64,000 nt of DNA from Hetaerina americana (lineage: Eukaryota > Arthropoda > Insecta > Odonata > Calopterygidae), in contig JAKTNV010000003.1 in assembly GCA_022747635.1 (NCBI GenBank), positions 46,511,475-46,575,474 of the forward strand, written 5' to 3'. Shown piece after piece: positions 36,781 through 49,430 of the stretch. How positions within the stretch are numbered: position 1 is the first letter of the stretch; each line of letters opens with the position of its first letter. The notes beneath the pieces are model-generated. The model was given only the letters and a program-made list of their open reading frames with translations, did no database searches and had not been told where the DNA came from. The translations under genes and the position numbers were made by a program.

Positions 36781-38170
36781 AACATGAAAAATTACCGTCG
36801 TGGAAAACGACAATATTTTTCGGCGACGGGGGAAGTCAACCGCCGGGGCGTACATTAAAATTAGCGCACATACCCAAGACGGAACACGACTCCGCAAAGC
36901 ACGAAGGAGGCGGGCGTGCGGGGGAGCGTGAGCACAGGAGTAGGATGGGAGTTGAGGGGAGAGGGGCATAGAGAGAGGGATGAGGGCGAGGCGGGTGGGG
37001 CGGCGATGGGAGAAGTGTGAGCCAGCCACCGCGGCGAGGAAGAGCGAGAGGGAGCGGAAGGGACGGGACGAGAGACGGCGAGGGCGGGAGGGGACGGGCA
37101 GGGAGAGCGCGGCCGGGAGACGGGGGGGCCGCCGCGGGAGGGCCCGGGTTGGGGGGCGACGAGGCGATTGGAATATAAGGGGCGGCCTCCAGAAAGGTGC
37201 GCTCGGCGGGGTGGTGGTGGGAAGGTAGTCGTCGGTGGATGAGGAGGGGGGCCGGGGGCGCGCGCGACGAGCCCCCGCCTCCCTGCAGCCGACCCGAAAG
37301 GAAGGAGTTGGGAGGAGAGAGGGAGAAAGGGGGCACGGATAAAAGGCCACCTAAAACCTCCCACAGTTCACCCCTCGAGCACGCCATGCGGAAGAGGATG
37401 GGTCGAGACGGGAGGGTTGGGGAGGGGGGGGGACGGGGAGGACTTGTTTGGTGTGGCATAGGGGACTGACTCGCTCGAATATGGCGGGGGGAGGGAGTGG
37501 GAGAATGTGCGAGAGGGGGGTTGGTTGGATGCAAAGAGAGAAGTAATTGTGGCGGTTGAGAGATGTGGATGCGATTTCGCTTTCCTCCCACCTCTTCTCT
37601 CTGTCTCCCTCCCGATCTTTACCCCTCCCCTCTCTCTCTCTCGCTTAGACAAACACAACTGACACACGTAAAAGCGCTCACCTTCGGAATGGAAGAGAGA
37701 GAGAGAGGGAGTAAGGGAGGCGTAAAGAGAGGAACAGAGAGAGAGAGAGAGAGAGAGAGGGATGTATGGAGAGGAAATAGTGTGTGCGTGGCCGAGGTAA
37801 GTGGACAACTGGACGGTGTCTCGTGATCCCATGAGGCCATTTCCGGTGGACGCGACGGGGGGAAGGGCGGGAGTAGTAGAGGGGGACGGGAGGGCGTGGG
37901 CGGAGGATGGAGGACGGGCGATTCGAGAGCGGTGGAGGGATGGCTTCTCGGGGCTTCCGTCGCGACGGTTTCGATCGTCTCTTGCCCTTCTTTTTTTTTT
38001 TTTCACCCCAGGGGATATCTCTTCCCTCGGCGCTAGGTTCAAACACGGCGTGCTCCGGAGTGTGGGAGGAAGGAAAATAAGTGACCCGCAGGGATGTGGG
38101 GGGGGAGTGGGGGAGCAGGAGGGGAGAGAGGGAGGGGCCATATTGAAATTGCGTCGGTCACTTTGATGAA
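36780..38170. other. Strongly G-rich, CpG-rich island
   Basis: The most GC-rich block in the window, with G/A runs on the plus strand, a C-rich insert at about 37570-37640 and (GA)n at 37695-37760. The 251- and 257-codon minus frames are proline/serine/arginine-rich and overlap open frames in other registers; no domain is seen. It could be a promoter-associated CpG island, but no exon is identifiable. Confidence 0.55.
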
Positions 38171-39460
38171 TTTCACGAGCGATATCTGATGCGGCGGAAA
38201 GGCTTTCGCTTATTTGTGGAAATTCTACCGAGGAAATGGGTGGGCCGCTCTAGGTTTGCAGTTTATTTCAATGGGAATTTTGGATGTGATTAAGGTTATA
38301 TGTTCAATGAAATGGACATGACGTATTGCGTGATTTGAGTTCATGAATAAATGAATCCGCAGAATTCCCAAAATATGACGAGTGTAAAATATAAAAATCC
38401 TGAAAAATATTTACCCTAGCTACTGCCAAAAAATGTCAATCTCTTGATTTGAAAAGTATCATTTTAATTTTTGGACAAACTACAACAAGTGAAAACTTAT
38501 TTTGTGGAAAGTGAACAATTTTCTGTGATTCACTCTGCTTGACATAATTTAACCAGTGATGATATCAGCACGTGACGGAGCACCAAATTCATTTACCTTT
38601 CACAGCTGAGAACGGAAGTTGCTTATGTTAGCAAAATATCACTATTAAAACAGTTTTGTGCAATGAGAGCATAAAATGAGAATAAATCGGAGGAATAAAC
38701 ATTCTGTCCTTAAACTTTGAAAATATTTTATCTTTATTTATAGTCATATAATTTCTGGACGAAATATTTCCTTCCTTCTTGATCATTTATTCGCTCTTAG
38801 CCTGCGTTATTCTGCTTTTGAAGTTATTGGAACTATTCAAAAGGAACTCAAATATTATTATACAATAAATGGCATATGCATGACGAAGGAAGCTAGGCGA
38901 AATAAAATGCATTTATCGCCGAGATATGTTTTTGACTGGGCGTCCACTGAGAAAGCCTCCATAAAAATGCAAAGCATACGTCGTTCAACCTCAGTGGGAG
39001 TGGGGCAACATTTATTTTACTGATTTAATTCGTTAACAGTTGGAAAATTCTGTACCTCTATTTTCGAGTGGGTGATATAATGGCCGTCTATTTTAATAAA
39101 GCAAAGATGCTGCCGCATGACAAAGCAAAGATGCTAGACTGGTAGAGAAATAAGAACAAAGAACGACTACTTATTGCCATTTTTTCAGTAAAACCTCGGC
39201 TTTTTGCCTTCCAAAAGTATATTTCTCCACCCAAGTGCCCCGCCAACCTGCTCGCGCTGATAGAAACATCCTCCGGATTCTCGTATCGCTCGAATCCGAA
39301 GTCCAAAATTTCAACCTTGAATCCAAACTTTAATTGAGATGACGACCACAGAGAAAAAATATTTCTCATATACGAACGCACGAAAAGGATTTACGATCAA
39401 TTTACGCAAACACGGACGTCCCCTGCAAATGAATGCATGCATAAATTACTTCAGAGATCT
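38170..39460. other. AT-rich DNA, no gene seen
   Basis: AT-rich; the minus frame at 39088-39381 has normal composition but no recognised motif. Confidence 0.45.
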
Positions 39461-41340
39461 CCCTCCAAACCCTCACTCACACACACACAGACAAATACAC
39501 ACAAAAGCCTAAGCCCCTTACCATCCCCCTAATTCAAACCGTAACCTCCTCATCCTCCTCCACCCTTTCCGCGACGAAACGAAATTACGCCGGAGAGCAA
39601 GGAGAGAGAGAGGAGAAAAAAACACGATGACGGAGAAATAGGAGGGAGAGTCGAGGGAAAATGAAGGGGGTGGGACTGTTAGGGGGAGACGAACGCATAT
39701 GAAATTATAGCGGGCGAGCAAAAGAGCTCGGATGCGAGATGAGGCGGGTTAGGTGAGAAGACAGCGAGGAGTGGGATGGAGGGAGGGCATTGGGGAGAGA
39801 GGTAGAGAGATGGAATTCCCAAATATGAAAAGTGCGAACCAGGAGGAGGTGGCTGGTTGAGTAGAGTTGAGGGAGGGAGTCTTCGCCCCGTTTTTTTTAT
39901 TATTATTATTTCGAAAGTAGGGTTTGACGCGAGGGATCAAAAGACTGTGGAACGCAATGCAGGCAAAACCTAGATCAGTGAGAGGGCGAAAAGGGGTTGG
40001 GGCGGGCGTGGCGCGATAGGGTAAGTGCCCTCCCCAAACCCTTTCCCTCTCTCACATCTTCACCACCACACCCTCTAACACCGACCAACCTCTCCTTCTC
40101 ACCAGAAACAGCACTCACTAAAGAAACGAGGCAGAGAGAAAAGGAATGAGGAGATATCCGGAAGGGGGAAAGGTGAGGGCGGAGAGGAGGGCAGAGGGGG
40201 GCTGGAAGACCGCTGGAGTGGCCGGGAGGGTGGATTGAGGGATGCAGATTTTGGCCATGCGGAGGCTGGAGTCGGGTTTTTCGGGGTGCTGGGAGGGGAG
40301 GGTCGGGTCGAGGTGGGGAGATAGAGGAAAGAGAAGGGGAAGGAGGGGTCGTCGCCTTGGGTAGAAAAAAACTTTTGTGACTTCGGTTGCACCGGGCGGG
40401 AGGGGGGGCGGGTTGGGTGGATATGGGCTGGAGGAGAAAGAAAGGGTTGTGCGCGGGAGCGATGGGTGTGGGTGGGCAAGCGAATGGGGTAAGGGGGGAT
40501 AAAAGAGAGATTCCAAAAGGAATTGGGAGGTGGGTAGTGGGAGGGAGGTCGAGAGAAGAGGGTAGGAGGTAAAAAAGGAAGGAGGAGAAGGTGAGAGGAG
40601 AGGGATGCGGCGCGGCGCGGTGAGGGGTTGCGGGGTGGGGGGACAGCAGAAGCAAATGAGCAAGTTCCCGTAACTTACAAAGCGGAAGCATAACAAAAGA
40701 GGGATGCTCTCGAATTGGTAGGGTGGTTCAAGGGGGTACATCCCCCACATCCCGTCCTACTCCACACACCCCCCAAACCCTTTCTCTCTCTTTCTTTCTA
40801 GGGGTAAGAGGGAAGAGGTGAGCCTGAGAAAGAGCAAGGAGGATGAGACTTTTGCGCGCCCCGTAGGAAAAGGTCGGCCGGGTGGCGCTGGGGTGGGAGG
40901 GGAGAGGGTCGGGAGAAAACTCCGGGCTGGCGGGGGAGGAAAAGGAATGAGGGCAGAGAGGGGGGTGGCTGGGGGTGGCTGGGGGTGGATAGGGGCGAGA
41001 GGGAGATGGGAGGAGTTTGGGGCGGGGAGGACCAGTGAAGGGCGGGCGGTTGGACGAGGGAGTGGTCCACCGCGGCGGCGGATATAAAAAAAGAAAACGA
41101 AATTTTTGCAGACTCTGCGGTTTTGATAAAAGAAGTTTTTTTCCGTAAGAAAACGGTGGTGTTTGCAAGTTGTTTGATGGTTAAGGGGGGAAAAAATGAT
41201 TTTTCGTGGCATGAATGCAAGGAGAAAGGAAAAATGGGGAGTTTTCTTTGAGTGCCCTCGTGGGAGGGGTGAAGTGTGGGGTGGGTGAGGGGGGGGGGTT
41301 GGTTTCGCAGGACATGGCGGGACGACGTGGAGGAACAATT
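39460..41340. other. GC-rich purine-skewed island with G-quadruplex potential
   Basis: Largely G/A-rich on the plus strand with a C-rich window at about 40030-40110. Overlapping minus-strand frames of 186-238 codons are proline/serine/leucine-rich and compositional. A G-quadruplex candidate at 40961-40995 is listed separately. Confidence 0.55.
40961..40995 (+). repeat. Three tandem GGGGGTGGCT units, G-quadruplex candidate
   Basis: The 10-base unit GGGGGTGGCT starts at 40961, 40971 and 40981 (the last as GGGGGTGGAT), followed by AGGGG. Four G runs with short loops satisfy the usual intramolecular quadruplex pattern. Confidence 0.75.
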
Positions 41341-42290
41341 CACCAGGTAGAAAGGCATATGCGTTGGTCTCTATGCATTTTTTAGCCAAACATAACAAAC
41401 CCCTACGAAATAAAATGCTGATGACAGTAAATAGTGCCAAGATATACGACAGTTTCTAGAAACTCACTACCTATTGCTCAAAAACGTCTAGATTTTTGCT
41501 AACTATCCTTTGAAACACTTTGATGACATGTTTCATATTAGTGACTGGGTAAATGCAACAATTTTGAAAAGCATACGTTTTGGCGGGTAGGTGCTTATAT
41601 AACTTTCAATCCAGTATTTTATTGTAGAACTAAACATTACGTTTATTGTAGAACTAAACATTTCTCATAACAAATTGATATGAGAAATTGAAGAAACATG
41701 CTTTGATTTTGATTTTATATTACTCTCCTCGCTGTATTCTACCAGTTGATTGCGCATTTAATTTGGGCTCAAATATATACGTAGAGCTTGTATTCCTGCA
41801 AATATTCTATAAATATATACAGGTATATCGTTTTTTAGAACGAACTCTCCGGCGCCTCATTATTCGTTAGAGGCAGGTTCTATCAAGAGTTCTGGGAATG
41901 CATATACGACGTACCAATGGGATTTTCCGAGATGATGACAAAAGATCTGGAATCGGGGAAAAAAATATCCACATGAATTTCAAGTGAAGATAAATAACAA
42001 AAAACAATAAGTACTTTTTGAGATTTCGCGAGCCTGCCGTTAATGGGATAACTTCCTGCCGCGCATTCACTTGAAATAAGAAAGGCCGTAGCCCAAGGAA
42101 TCCGGAAAAATTATTATTTATTTCTTCAAGAGGGATTGCTTTTCCAGCAGTTTATAAAATTCTAGGACCAAAAAGACTGGATTTTATTACATTCCACTCC
42201 CATGGATAGGGAAAAATAAATGAAGGCCGAAAGGGTCACACAATTGGGATTTATACTCCCACGCCGAACATTTGCAAACAGTTGTTATCG
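41340..42290. other. AT-rich DNA, no gene seen
   Basis: AT-rich. A small direct duplication, TATTGTAGAACTAAACATT, occurs twice at about 41620-41662. Nothing else recognised. Confidence 0.5.
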
Positions 42291-42800
42291 CCCCCAAAAC
42301 GCTTGCCGCGCGGTGGAATGCGACAAAGAGGCAAAGATGCGCGAGGGGGTAAAGAAGTACGGGCGCCTTTTGGAATGGGAGACGTGAAAGATGGGAGAGG
42401 AGCTGAAGGGAGGTGGAGGAGGGCAGAGGTGTAGTAACCCCATTGTGCGCGGAGATTCCACGTACCCCTCGCACCCGTTTGTGGATGATTGGTGGCGTAA
42501 TAAAGGGAAGACGATCGGGGGGGGGGGGAAGAGGGGGAAGCGTGCGAGAAAAGGGAGCGCCTGAAAATGAAAGGGAAAGCAAGAAAAAAAGCTATACCCA
42601 CCCACCCCTGTAGGGCGACCGGGGGTAAATGAAAGAATGAGAAAGTTTGCGGCGAGGGGTGAAAGAGGATGGAGAGAAGGGTGAGTTGGAAGAAAAGGCT
42701 GTGTGGGTTGGCGCGAGAGGAGATTGCATTGGGATTGTGGGAAGGGGGTGGAGCGGTGGCGTGGGAGCCGATACGGGAAAGCCCCGCGGCAAGATAATGC
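42290..42800. other. G/A-rich skewed island
   Basis: Purine-rich with CpG and one run of ten G near 42520. The 198-codon minus frame is proline/serine-rich and compositional. Confidence 0.5.
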
Positions 42801-43800
42801 AATGATTGGGAAAAAATCCTATTTCGGATAACGACACTCGTGGGCATTGTGCAGTTACTGATGAGTCTAATACAATGAAAGAAAGTTGCAAATGCGACGA
42901 TTTTATTCGCGTCGTTTTAAAGTTAACAGTGCCATTTCTTCTCATCTTCTTCCTATGTGAAGCGACACATTTGATCAATAGCCTAATGGCTCGAAAATAA
43001 TTTTTTCAATGGAGCAAGTGATAAATTAAATGGTATTTAGCAACGTTAGTATATGGAAGAGGTTGAATCACAGAATATCTATTTCACCAGCAGCTTCGAT
43101 ATTTCCTGACTAATTCCGTTTTTATGAATGGCGATGTGATGGCCGTAGGTAGTGAAGGAGCTCCTGCCTCTGACAGAATGAAAACATGGGAAAATGATCG
43201 GCTAATTTGATCTTTTGCCAGATTAACTGTAAATAAGTTTTAATTGGTATCCGAAAGGGAGTAATGGCTGGTAAGTAAACTCACTGGACGGCTAACTAAA
43301 AGGTTGCAGTGATATCCTGCACCGTGAGCCAATATTTTTTGCTAATCGTGATGTTTCATGATGGAAAATTTACACCATCATTTAACTATGGCCTTTGACG
43401 CCCAATAATCCAATATCAGTGTTCATTCATAAAGGAAGTGCATCGTAATGCTGACCTGCGAAATTGTTTAAGGCAGTAAAATGGTAATATTATTATTGAA
43501 AGCGTTGATAAATCAACCTTTCAAACTAGTATTTCAAATCTCTCTTTCAAACCAAATTAAATACTCTTTAACAGCTGATGGCCCAATAATTTCGTGAATA
43601 ATGGGAATAGAGATAAATGAGGGAAGTATTAGAGTTTAAGCTGGGCAAAAATAAAAAAAAAATACGAACTTCTGTTTGCCTTTCTTCATTCCGGTAAATA
43701 CTAAAGCCACTTTAGAAGATTTTGCACCATAATTAAATATATTAGTTTAAGTCTATATCGAAAGATTTAGTACCTGAAGAATCGAATTATTCTATGTCCT
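42800..43800. other. AT-rich DNA, no gene seen
   Basis: No recognisable coding or repeat signal. Confidence 0.5.
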
Positions 43801-44620
43801 AGCCATCAACCGGGGTGGTAATAGAAAAGTATCCTAAAGTTATAGATAGTATTGCAAACCTTAACATCCCAAGAGAATCCTGGAAAAACAAAATTATTAC
43901 CAGCCTCATGAATATTTGTTTCAGAAAAATATATTTAGACGAAGAAAACATGAGATTAGGGAAAGTACCTATATCGTGCGAAGTTTTTCACGGCATTCTC
44001 AAAAAAGGTAATTAGAATATATGCGGCACATTTTGATCTAAGTTAAGTCAGTGGTCCTCCGACTGGAAAGAGTCCAAAAGATGAATATTAATATCAAACT
44101 TATAAAAGGGTAATTTACTAAACGCATTACTTAATGCCCGGACAAAAATATTTCGGAATTACAAGCTAACCAATTTAAGATAGGGATATAATAATAATTT
44201 GCCCAATTAAACTTTATTTGTAGTATTCGCTGACGACGAAAGTTTACATTAAGGCACCAATGATAAGTATTTTCCGACGAGAAAGATGTGCAGTGGAATG
44301 TATATCCCATACTTCAGGTCTTTTTAACTCTACCTCGATACATTTCTGGCCCAGCCACTATATTGAGGATTAGATTGAAATACGAAAAAATCAGATAAAT
44401 TAAATTTCATGGAAAAATTCATAGGAAACGCGATAAGATAAAAAATAGACAGACTCGTAAGGAGCATGAAATATGTCTGGTATTTAGGAGCTACTCTCAC
44501 TACCAAACTTTATGGGATTCTCATACCAGAAGATGCTTGGGTTGGACCTTGGATTAACAATATTCGTTTCACTTAACGGGATGTAGGTGAATGCAAAAAA
44601 GTAAAATTAACTGAACGAAA
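43800..44620 (+). pseudogene. Decayed LINE reverse transcriptase of a second clade
   Basis: Plus-strand frames give RT-like pieces in order. At 43815-44015, LNIPRESWKNKIITSLMN then RKIYLDEENMRLGKVPISCE resemble the block just before GVPQG in I/R1/Jockey-type reverse transcriptases; the GVPQG box itself is degraded. Near 44225-44250 FADDESLH matches the catalytic FADD box. Near 44390-44510 KKSDKLNFMEKF and then KYVWYLGATLTTKL match the usual K(K/T)S and YLG/FLG blocks. Several stops and frameshifts intervene. The spacing between FADD and YLG fits the family. Boundaries and clade are uncertain; it differs from the RTE-like relics elsewhere in the window. Confidence 0.6.
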
Positions 44621-45110
44621 TTCAAAATTAAAGGAAAGGGTTATTGCACATTAATTTTGCCATTTGATCGCTAAGTGACAAGTATCTTAATACAATCAAC
44701 AAGATATTAAATTGGGAAATAAAGTGTGTGTTTTGGATTAAGATTCATACAAATGAAAAGTTTCCACGGAAAGAAAAATCAGCATCAGAGTTAAAGTAAA
44801 ACTAAGATACTCAAACTTAAAACATGAAGAAATACCTTTGTTTTGGCTGAGAGGATTGAACTTTGGAGTCCTCCAATATTGGAAAAACTTGCCATTTAAA
44901 ACTACAATAAGTATTTTCCTGTATATTAAAGTTTTAAGCAGCTAAGCAGAAAACTAAGCAAAACCCTATTATCCATGCAATTAATTTCAAAATGGAGTCC
45001 GATTTAACATTATGCATACCTGAATAGGCATTTAATGGCTGTGGAAACTGAAATTATTCACAGAAATGGTTGTCCTGACAAAATATCTATGTGACAATAA
45101 ATAAGTTATA
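44620..45110. other. AT-rich DNA, possible tail of the LINE relic
   Basis: Stop-dense, AT-rich, no clear motif; may include the degraded end of the preceding element. Confidence 0.4.
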
Positions 45111-45155
45111 CATATATATATTTGTATATATTTCAACACAGTTATCTACCCGAAG

Positions 45156-45333
45156 GTGATGGTATGTCATGGTAGAGTTCACCCAGTGCTAAGCCCGACG
45201 GTGTGTGACATTTACACATCAGGGTAGGGGGGCCAGTTCCTTTCCCTGTGCCGGTTATGGTTTCCCAGGAAGATCTGGTTCCCAAAAAATGACATAGCTT
45301 GGGTTGAGCTATGTGATTTTTTGGGTACCAGAT
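45156..45333 (-). repeat. Dispersed repeat module B, copy 1, ending in a hairpin
   Basis: The minus strand of about 45156-45310 aligns with the plus strand of about 55930-56075 (for example GTCGGGCTTAG and GGGTGAACTCTACCAT in both). This copy ends in an inverted repeat, arms 45273-45299 and 45307-45333, 27 bases each with two mismatches and a 7-base loop. TA-rich tracts flank it on both sides. Both copies keep an open frame over about 50 codons with similar peptides (TGKGTGPPTLMC then HTPSGL and GELYH), which may reflect an ancestral coding segment or chance. Confidence 0.8.
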
Positions 45334-45393
45334 ATTTATAAACATATTTAAATATATAAAAACATATAAATGTATATATATATATATGCGCTC

Positions 45394-45764
<371 letters not shown>

Positions 45765-45765
<1 letters not shown>

Positions 45766-47940
45766 GGGAATAAAAGATGACGGTTAAGGGTGGGAATTAA
45801 TATATATACATACATACATACAAAGCGTTTGTTTAAAACCTCCCTAAGGCGTCCAAGTTCAGGGGAAAGGTTCATGGAAAATATGTTCCCGAGTATCAGA
45901 GTATTCTTTTATTAATTATTACCATTCGCTATGATATCTCCAAGAATGTTCATGCACGACTTTTGACTTACATACATACATATGTATATACAGGTATGTA
46001 TCTTTTATATACATACCTGTATATTAGAGATTCTTACATACCTGCATATAAGAGATTCATCACTTAACTCATCATCAGGATCAACAATTCAAAAGCTGTT
46101 TTGATTTTATATCTCACAGTTAGCTACTTATCTCCATTATCATTTAATCTTCACATTAATAATAAATTGCTCCATTCTTAATCATACTCTTTCACTGCTC
46201 TTATTCTCGTATACTCTCATTCCCTACCCATAATTATTTCCGGAGGAGTTAATGCATTGTAGTAGCTAAGAAATTTCTTTTCCCTATGTTTAAACGATTT
46301 ATTAAAAACAGTCTTAAGTTTCAACAGTATACATATTTCAAGTTTGAAGAATTTCCTTCTGATGGAAGGAATGTACTCTTCGCTTGAGAATTTACTCTCA
46401 ATCTGACTTATTCCTTTTGTTACTCTTGATCCTGTTTCCTAGACGCTAACAGACTTTCAGATGCATCGATATAATAATAATAATACTATGCTCTGGTAGG
46501 TTTAAAGGCGTAATGGCCGCCTATAGTTTCTCTATGTGTAGTAACATCAACTAAGCATTCGAATGACAAGGAAATGAGAATATTACTTTGAATTTAACGC
46601 GAAGAATAATCGGTGGAAGTGTGCTTGTCCAATGGCGGAACTCGATTTATATTTAGGAGATAGCGTTAGATTTCAATGGTTTCATCTTGTTTTGACGTGA
46701 CACAGAGCTCCCTCAGAGAACTACTTATATTCGGAAGGTCTATCTTTTGAGCGTCTTCTGGTGGGAAGCAAAGTGTACTATGAGATGCGTACTTGAATAT
46801 CGCTTTCATTTCTCATGAGGAGTATCACAAATTAAACTGATGACGAGACATCTCCCGCACACTGCCATCCATCGGCCTCAAGTTTGTGTAGTCGTAAGCA
46901 GTAATGCCTTGAGGCGACGGTTAGGCATAAACTCAAGTTTTTTCCATCACTAGAAGATGGATGCACTTGGGGGTTGGGATTGGGTGCAAGAAATCGGCAG
47001 CTTACGTGAGGTTCAACATTTCCACCACCATCATTCATCTCGCATCCTCTTTCTAAGTTCACTCTGTACATTGCATTCTTGCTATGACTATGAGGTGGAA
47101 TGAGAGGCCTCACTTTGATGCTAACGTTTTTCGGTGACATCCGCACCCCTTTTGTCCTTTTTTTCCTTCCTCCCTCACCAAGCACGGAGGATGAAACGGT
47201 TTTATGGGTTTTCAGGGACACCCTGCAACGCAGCTATTCATGGCGAATATGGCGACGCGATTACCGAGCCGGGAGCGAAATTTTAAGCGGGTTATTTCGT
47301 CTAATGGGGGGTAAACGACATTAAAATATGAGAGACGTGTAATATGTGGTTATAGGCCGTTAGTAGATAAGGCTTGTTTAAACGCTTTGAAATCAAGTCG
47401 TTTAATGTAACATACTTTTTCATTAATGCGATAGTATTTTCACTCCATACGACAAAAGTTGGTTATTTACTCAGTGAACGTAAAATTTTCCTAATTCCCC
47501 ACGCGATGTAAGAATTCACAATAGCTTTTCAAGTGGATGTATAGGAGAGTATATTTAGTCTTTTGCTGAAATTCCTTTCCCTAGATATTTCTCACAAGTA
47601 AAATTTCTATCTGTTAATGATCTGATTTTACGACAGTATTTTGGCACTGCAAAAAGTTAATTAAGGAGCAAACCTTTGAGGAATACTGAGTGCCAAAAAC
47701 TACCTTTTCTAAAATCTCTTTTTACTCGAAAAATTGCATTGAATAACACAAGCCCTCGAGAGCAAGGAATAAATCCCTTTTATTAACTTGTCCCATGAAA
47801 ATAACTGTGGCGGCGAATGCCATTTTTAATTTTAAAAAATAACGTCATTCACAACACAACGCCATGATTTGAATAGTTGAGATCCATTCCATAAGTGATC
47901 ATCATCGTTAGAAGAGAATCAAAAGTGGTAATCAAACATA
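45765..47940. other. AT-rich DNA, no gene recognised
   Basis: Contains an inverted repeat at about 45985-46023 (ATACAGGTATGTAT and its complement around a 7-base loop). Minus frame 46832-47221 (129 codons) has fairly normal composition but no motif I recognise. The rest is AT-rich. Confidence 0.45.
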
Positions 47941-47942
47941 TA

Positions 47943-47995
47943 AATATATATATATATATATGTATATATGTATAATTTTATATATATATGTATAT

Positions 47996-48042
<47 letters not shown>
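47943..48042. repeat. TA array with a repeated cassette
   Basis: TA runs with GTATATATGTATAATTTTA present twice, then about 20 TA units. Confidence 0.9.
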
Positions 48043-48044
<2 letters not shown>

Positions 48045-48052
48045 ATTACTTC

Positions 48053-48186
48053 TATATCTTCAGAGGAAGACGGATTGTTTCCGTCGAAATATCAAGAAAA
48101 TACGTGTGAGTGTTCTTTTTTTGTGTTTCTATATTGTGTGTTACTGTGTATTGTACTATTCGGCACTTCCGTGTTACGTCTACGAA
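48053..48186 (+). repeat. TA-associated module P2, copy 2
   Basis: Inverted partner of the copy at 45394-45526. The first-box sequence differs slightly (CAGAGGAAGACGGA). TA-rich arrays flank it on both sides. Confidence 0.85.
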
Positions 48187-48189
48187 AGC

Positions 48190-48319
48190 ATATATATATA
48201 TATATATATATATAAATATAAATAAATAAATAAATAAATAAATATATATATATATATATAAATATATATATAAATATAAATAAATAAATATATATATATA
48301 TATAAATATAAATAAATAA

Positions 48320-48355
<36 letters not shown>
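48190..48355. repeat. Mixed (TA)n/(AAAT)n array
   Basis: TA runs alternate with TAAATAAA-type tetranucleotide blocks at least four times. Confidence 0.95.
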
Positions 48356-48358
<3 letters not shown>

Positions 48359-48609
48359 CACACAGAATAAATGCATATGCACACTCACAAGATCTGCACA
48401 AAAAATATTAGACTGGTCTTTCTAGGAACGAAATACTTGCTACACAATCAGTGAGGTGTCGCCTTAAAACAGCATCAGTGAAAAGTAAAAACCTTTATTC
48501 TTTCAGGCTTCAATTTGTGGATTTATTTGATGTCCATAATAAATGAGTTTTTAATTTTCCACCGATTTAAGTCTGTGGAAAGTTACAAACTCATTTTAAT
48601 ATGGATTGT

Positions 48610-48860
48610 AACCAAGTATTTTGCCAAAAACGGCACACCAGTGATCCCACGGCCACACTACTTTCCGGATCTTGCTCCAGCGAACTTTTCTTATTTTTTA
48701 AGTAGAAATTCATCTTGAAAGGATGCCGATTTGAAACTGATGAAGACCTCTAGCGAAATTGTACCGCAGACTTAATGGCTATCCCAAATAAAGCGTTCCA
48801 GGCGGCATTCGAAAGCTGGGGAAAAACGTTGGGAGCATTGATATGGAAGCCGAAAGCTGT
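48610..48860 (+). pseudogene. Mariner-like transposase C-terminal relic
   Basis: Frame one reads AKNGTPVIPRPHYFPDLAPA, matching the mariner block around the third catalytic aspartate (usually PxYSPDLAP). After a frameshift near 48705 another frame reads KFILKGCRFETDEDL, an in-frame stop, then RNCTADLMAIPNKAFQAAFE and SWGKTLGALIW, the normal C-terminal region. The upstream two-thirds is not recognisable. It is too diverged and frameshifted to be functional, and it is clearly older than the deleted mariner at 34.5 kb. Confidence 0.8.
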
Positions 48861-49430
48861 TTTTTATTTGGCTATTTAATAATATCTACCGCGCGAAAAC
48901 AAGGCACGCTTCATTGGGCTTTACAGAGACGGGTAAAAATCATTTGATAAGACTCCATAGGTGTTTTTCTTCTCTGTAGGTATCTGCAGTCCCATGTGTT
49001 CAGGGGTCATAATTCGCCGCTTTTGACTTGCAAGCAGGCCCCCGAGGGATCTTAGGGAAAGAATACGCAATGCATTTGCAAGGCCGGGTCCTCATTTCAC
49101 GGTTATTGTCCCTAGAGACGTTTTTTTCCCTCGTATTATTTATCCACCATACTTAACCTGGCCGGCATTCAAAGTACGCGGCACGAAGGACATTGGGTCA
49201 CTCATTTCTAAAAAGCTCAATTGAAGGAGAAAAAATGTTAACGGATATCTTCCAAATATTGACTGCCAGCAATGATCAGGGCCTTTGTGACCACCGGGAA
49301 ATGGTGGGATCCCAAAGGCAAACTCTGAAAGAAAAACGATGCAATGTGCAGCAATTCGTGACAGAACCTGAAAATCTAAGCACCGCGTTCAAGTTTCCGC
49401 ATTTCCTTTTATTTACCTAAACTTTCTTCT
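48860..49430. other. Mixed-composition DNA, no gene seen
   Basis: No recognisable motif; a 75-codon plus frame lacks features. Confidence 0.45.

Noticed and set aside
37368..38141. 257-codon minus-strand frame as a gene
   Set aside because: Low-complexity composition in a G-rich island; neighbouring frames are equally long, so base composition explains it.
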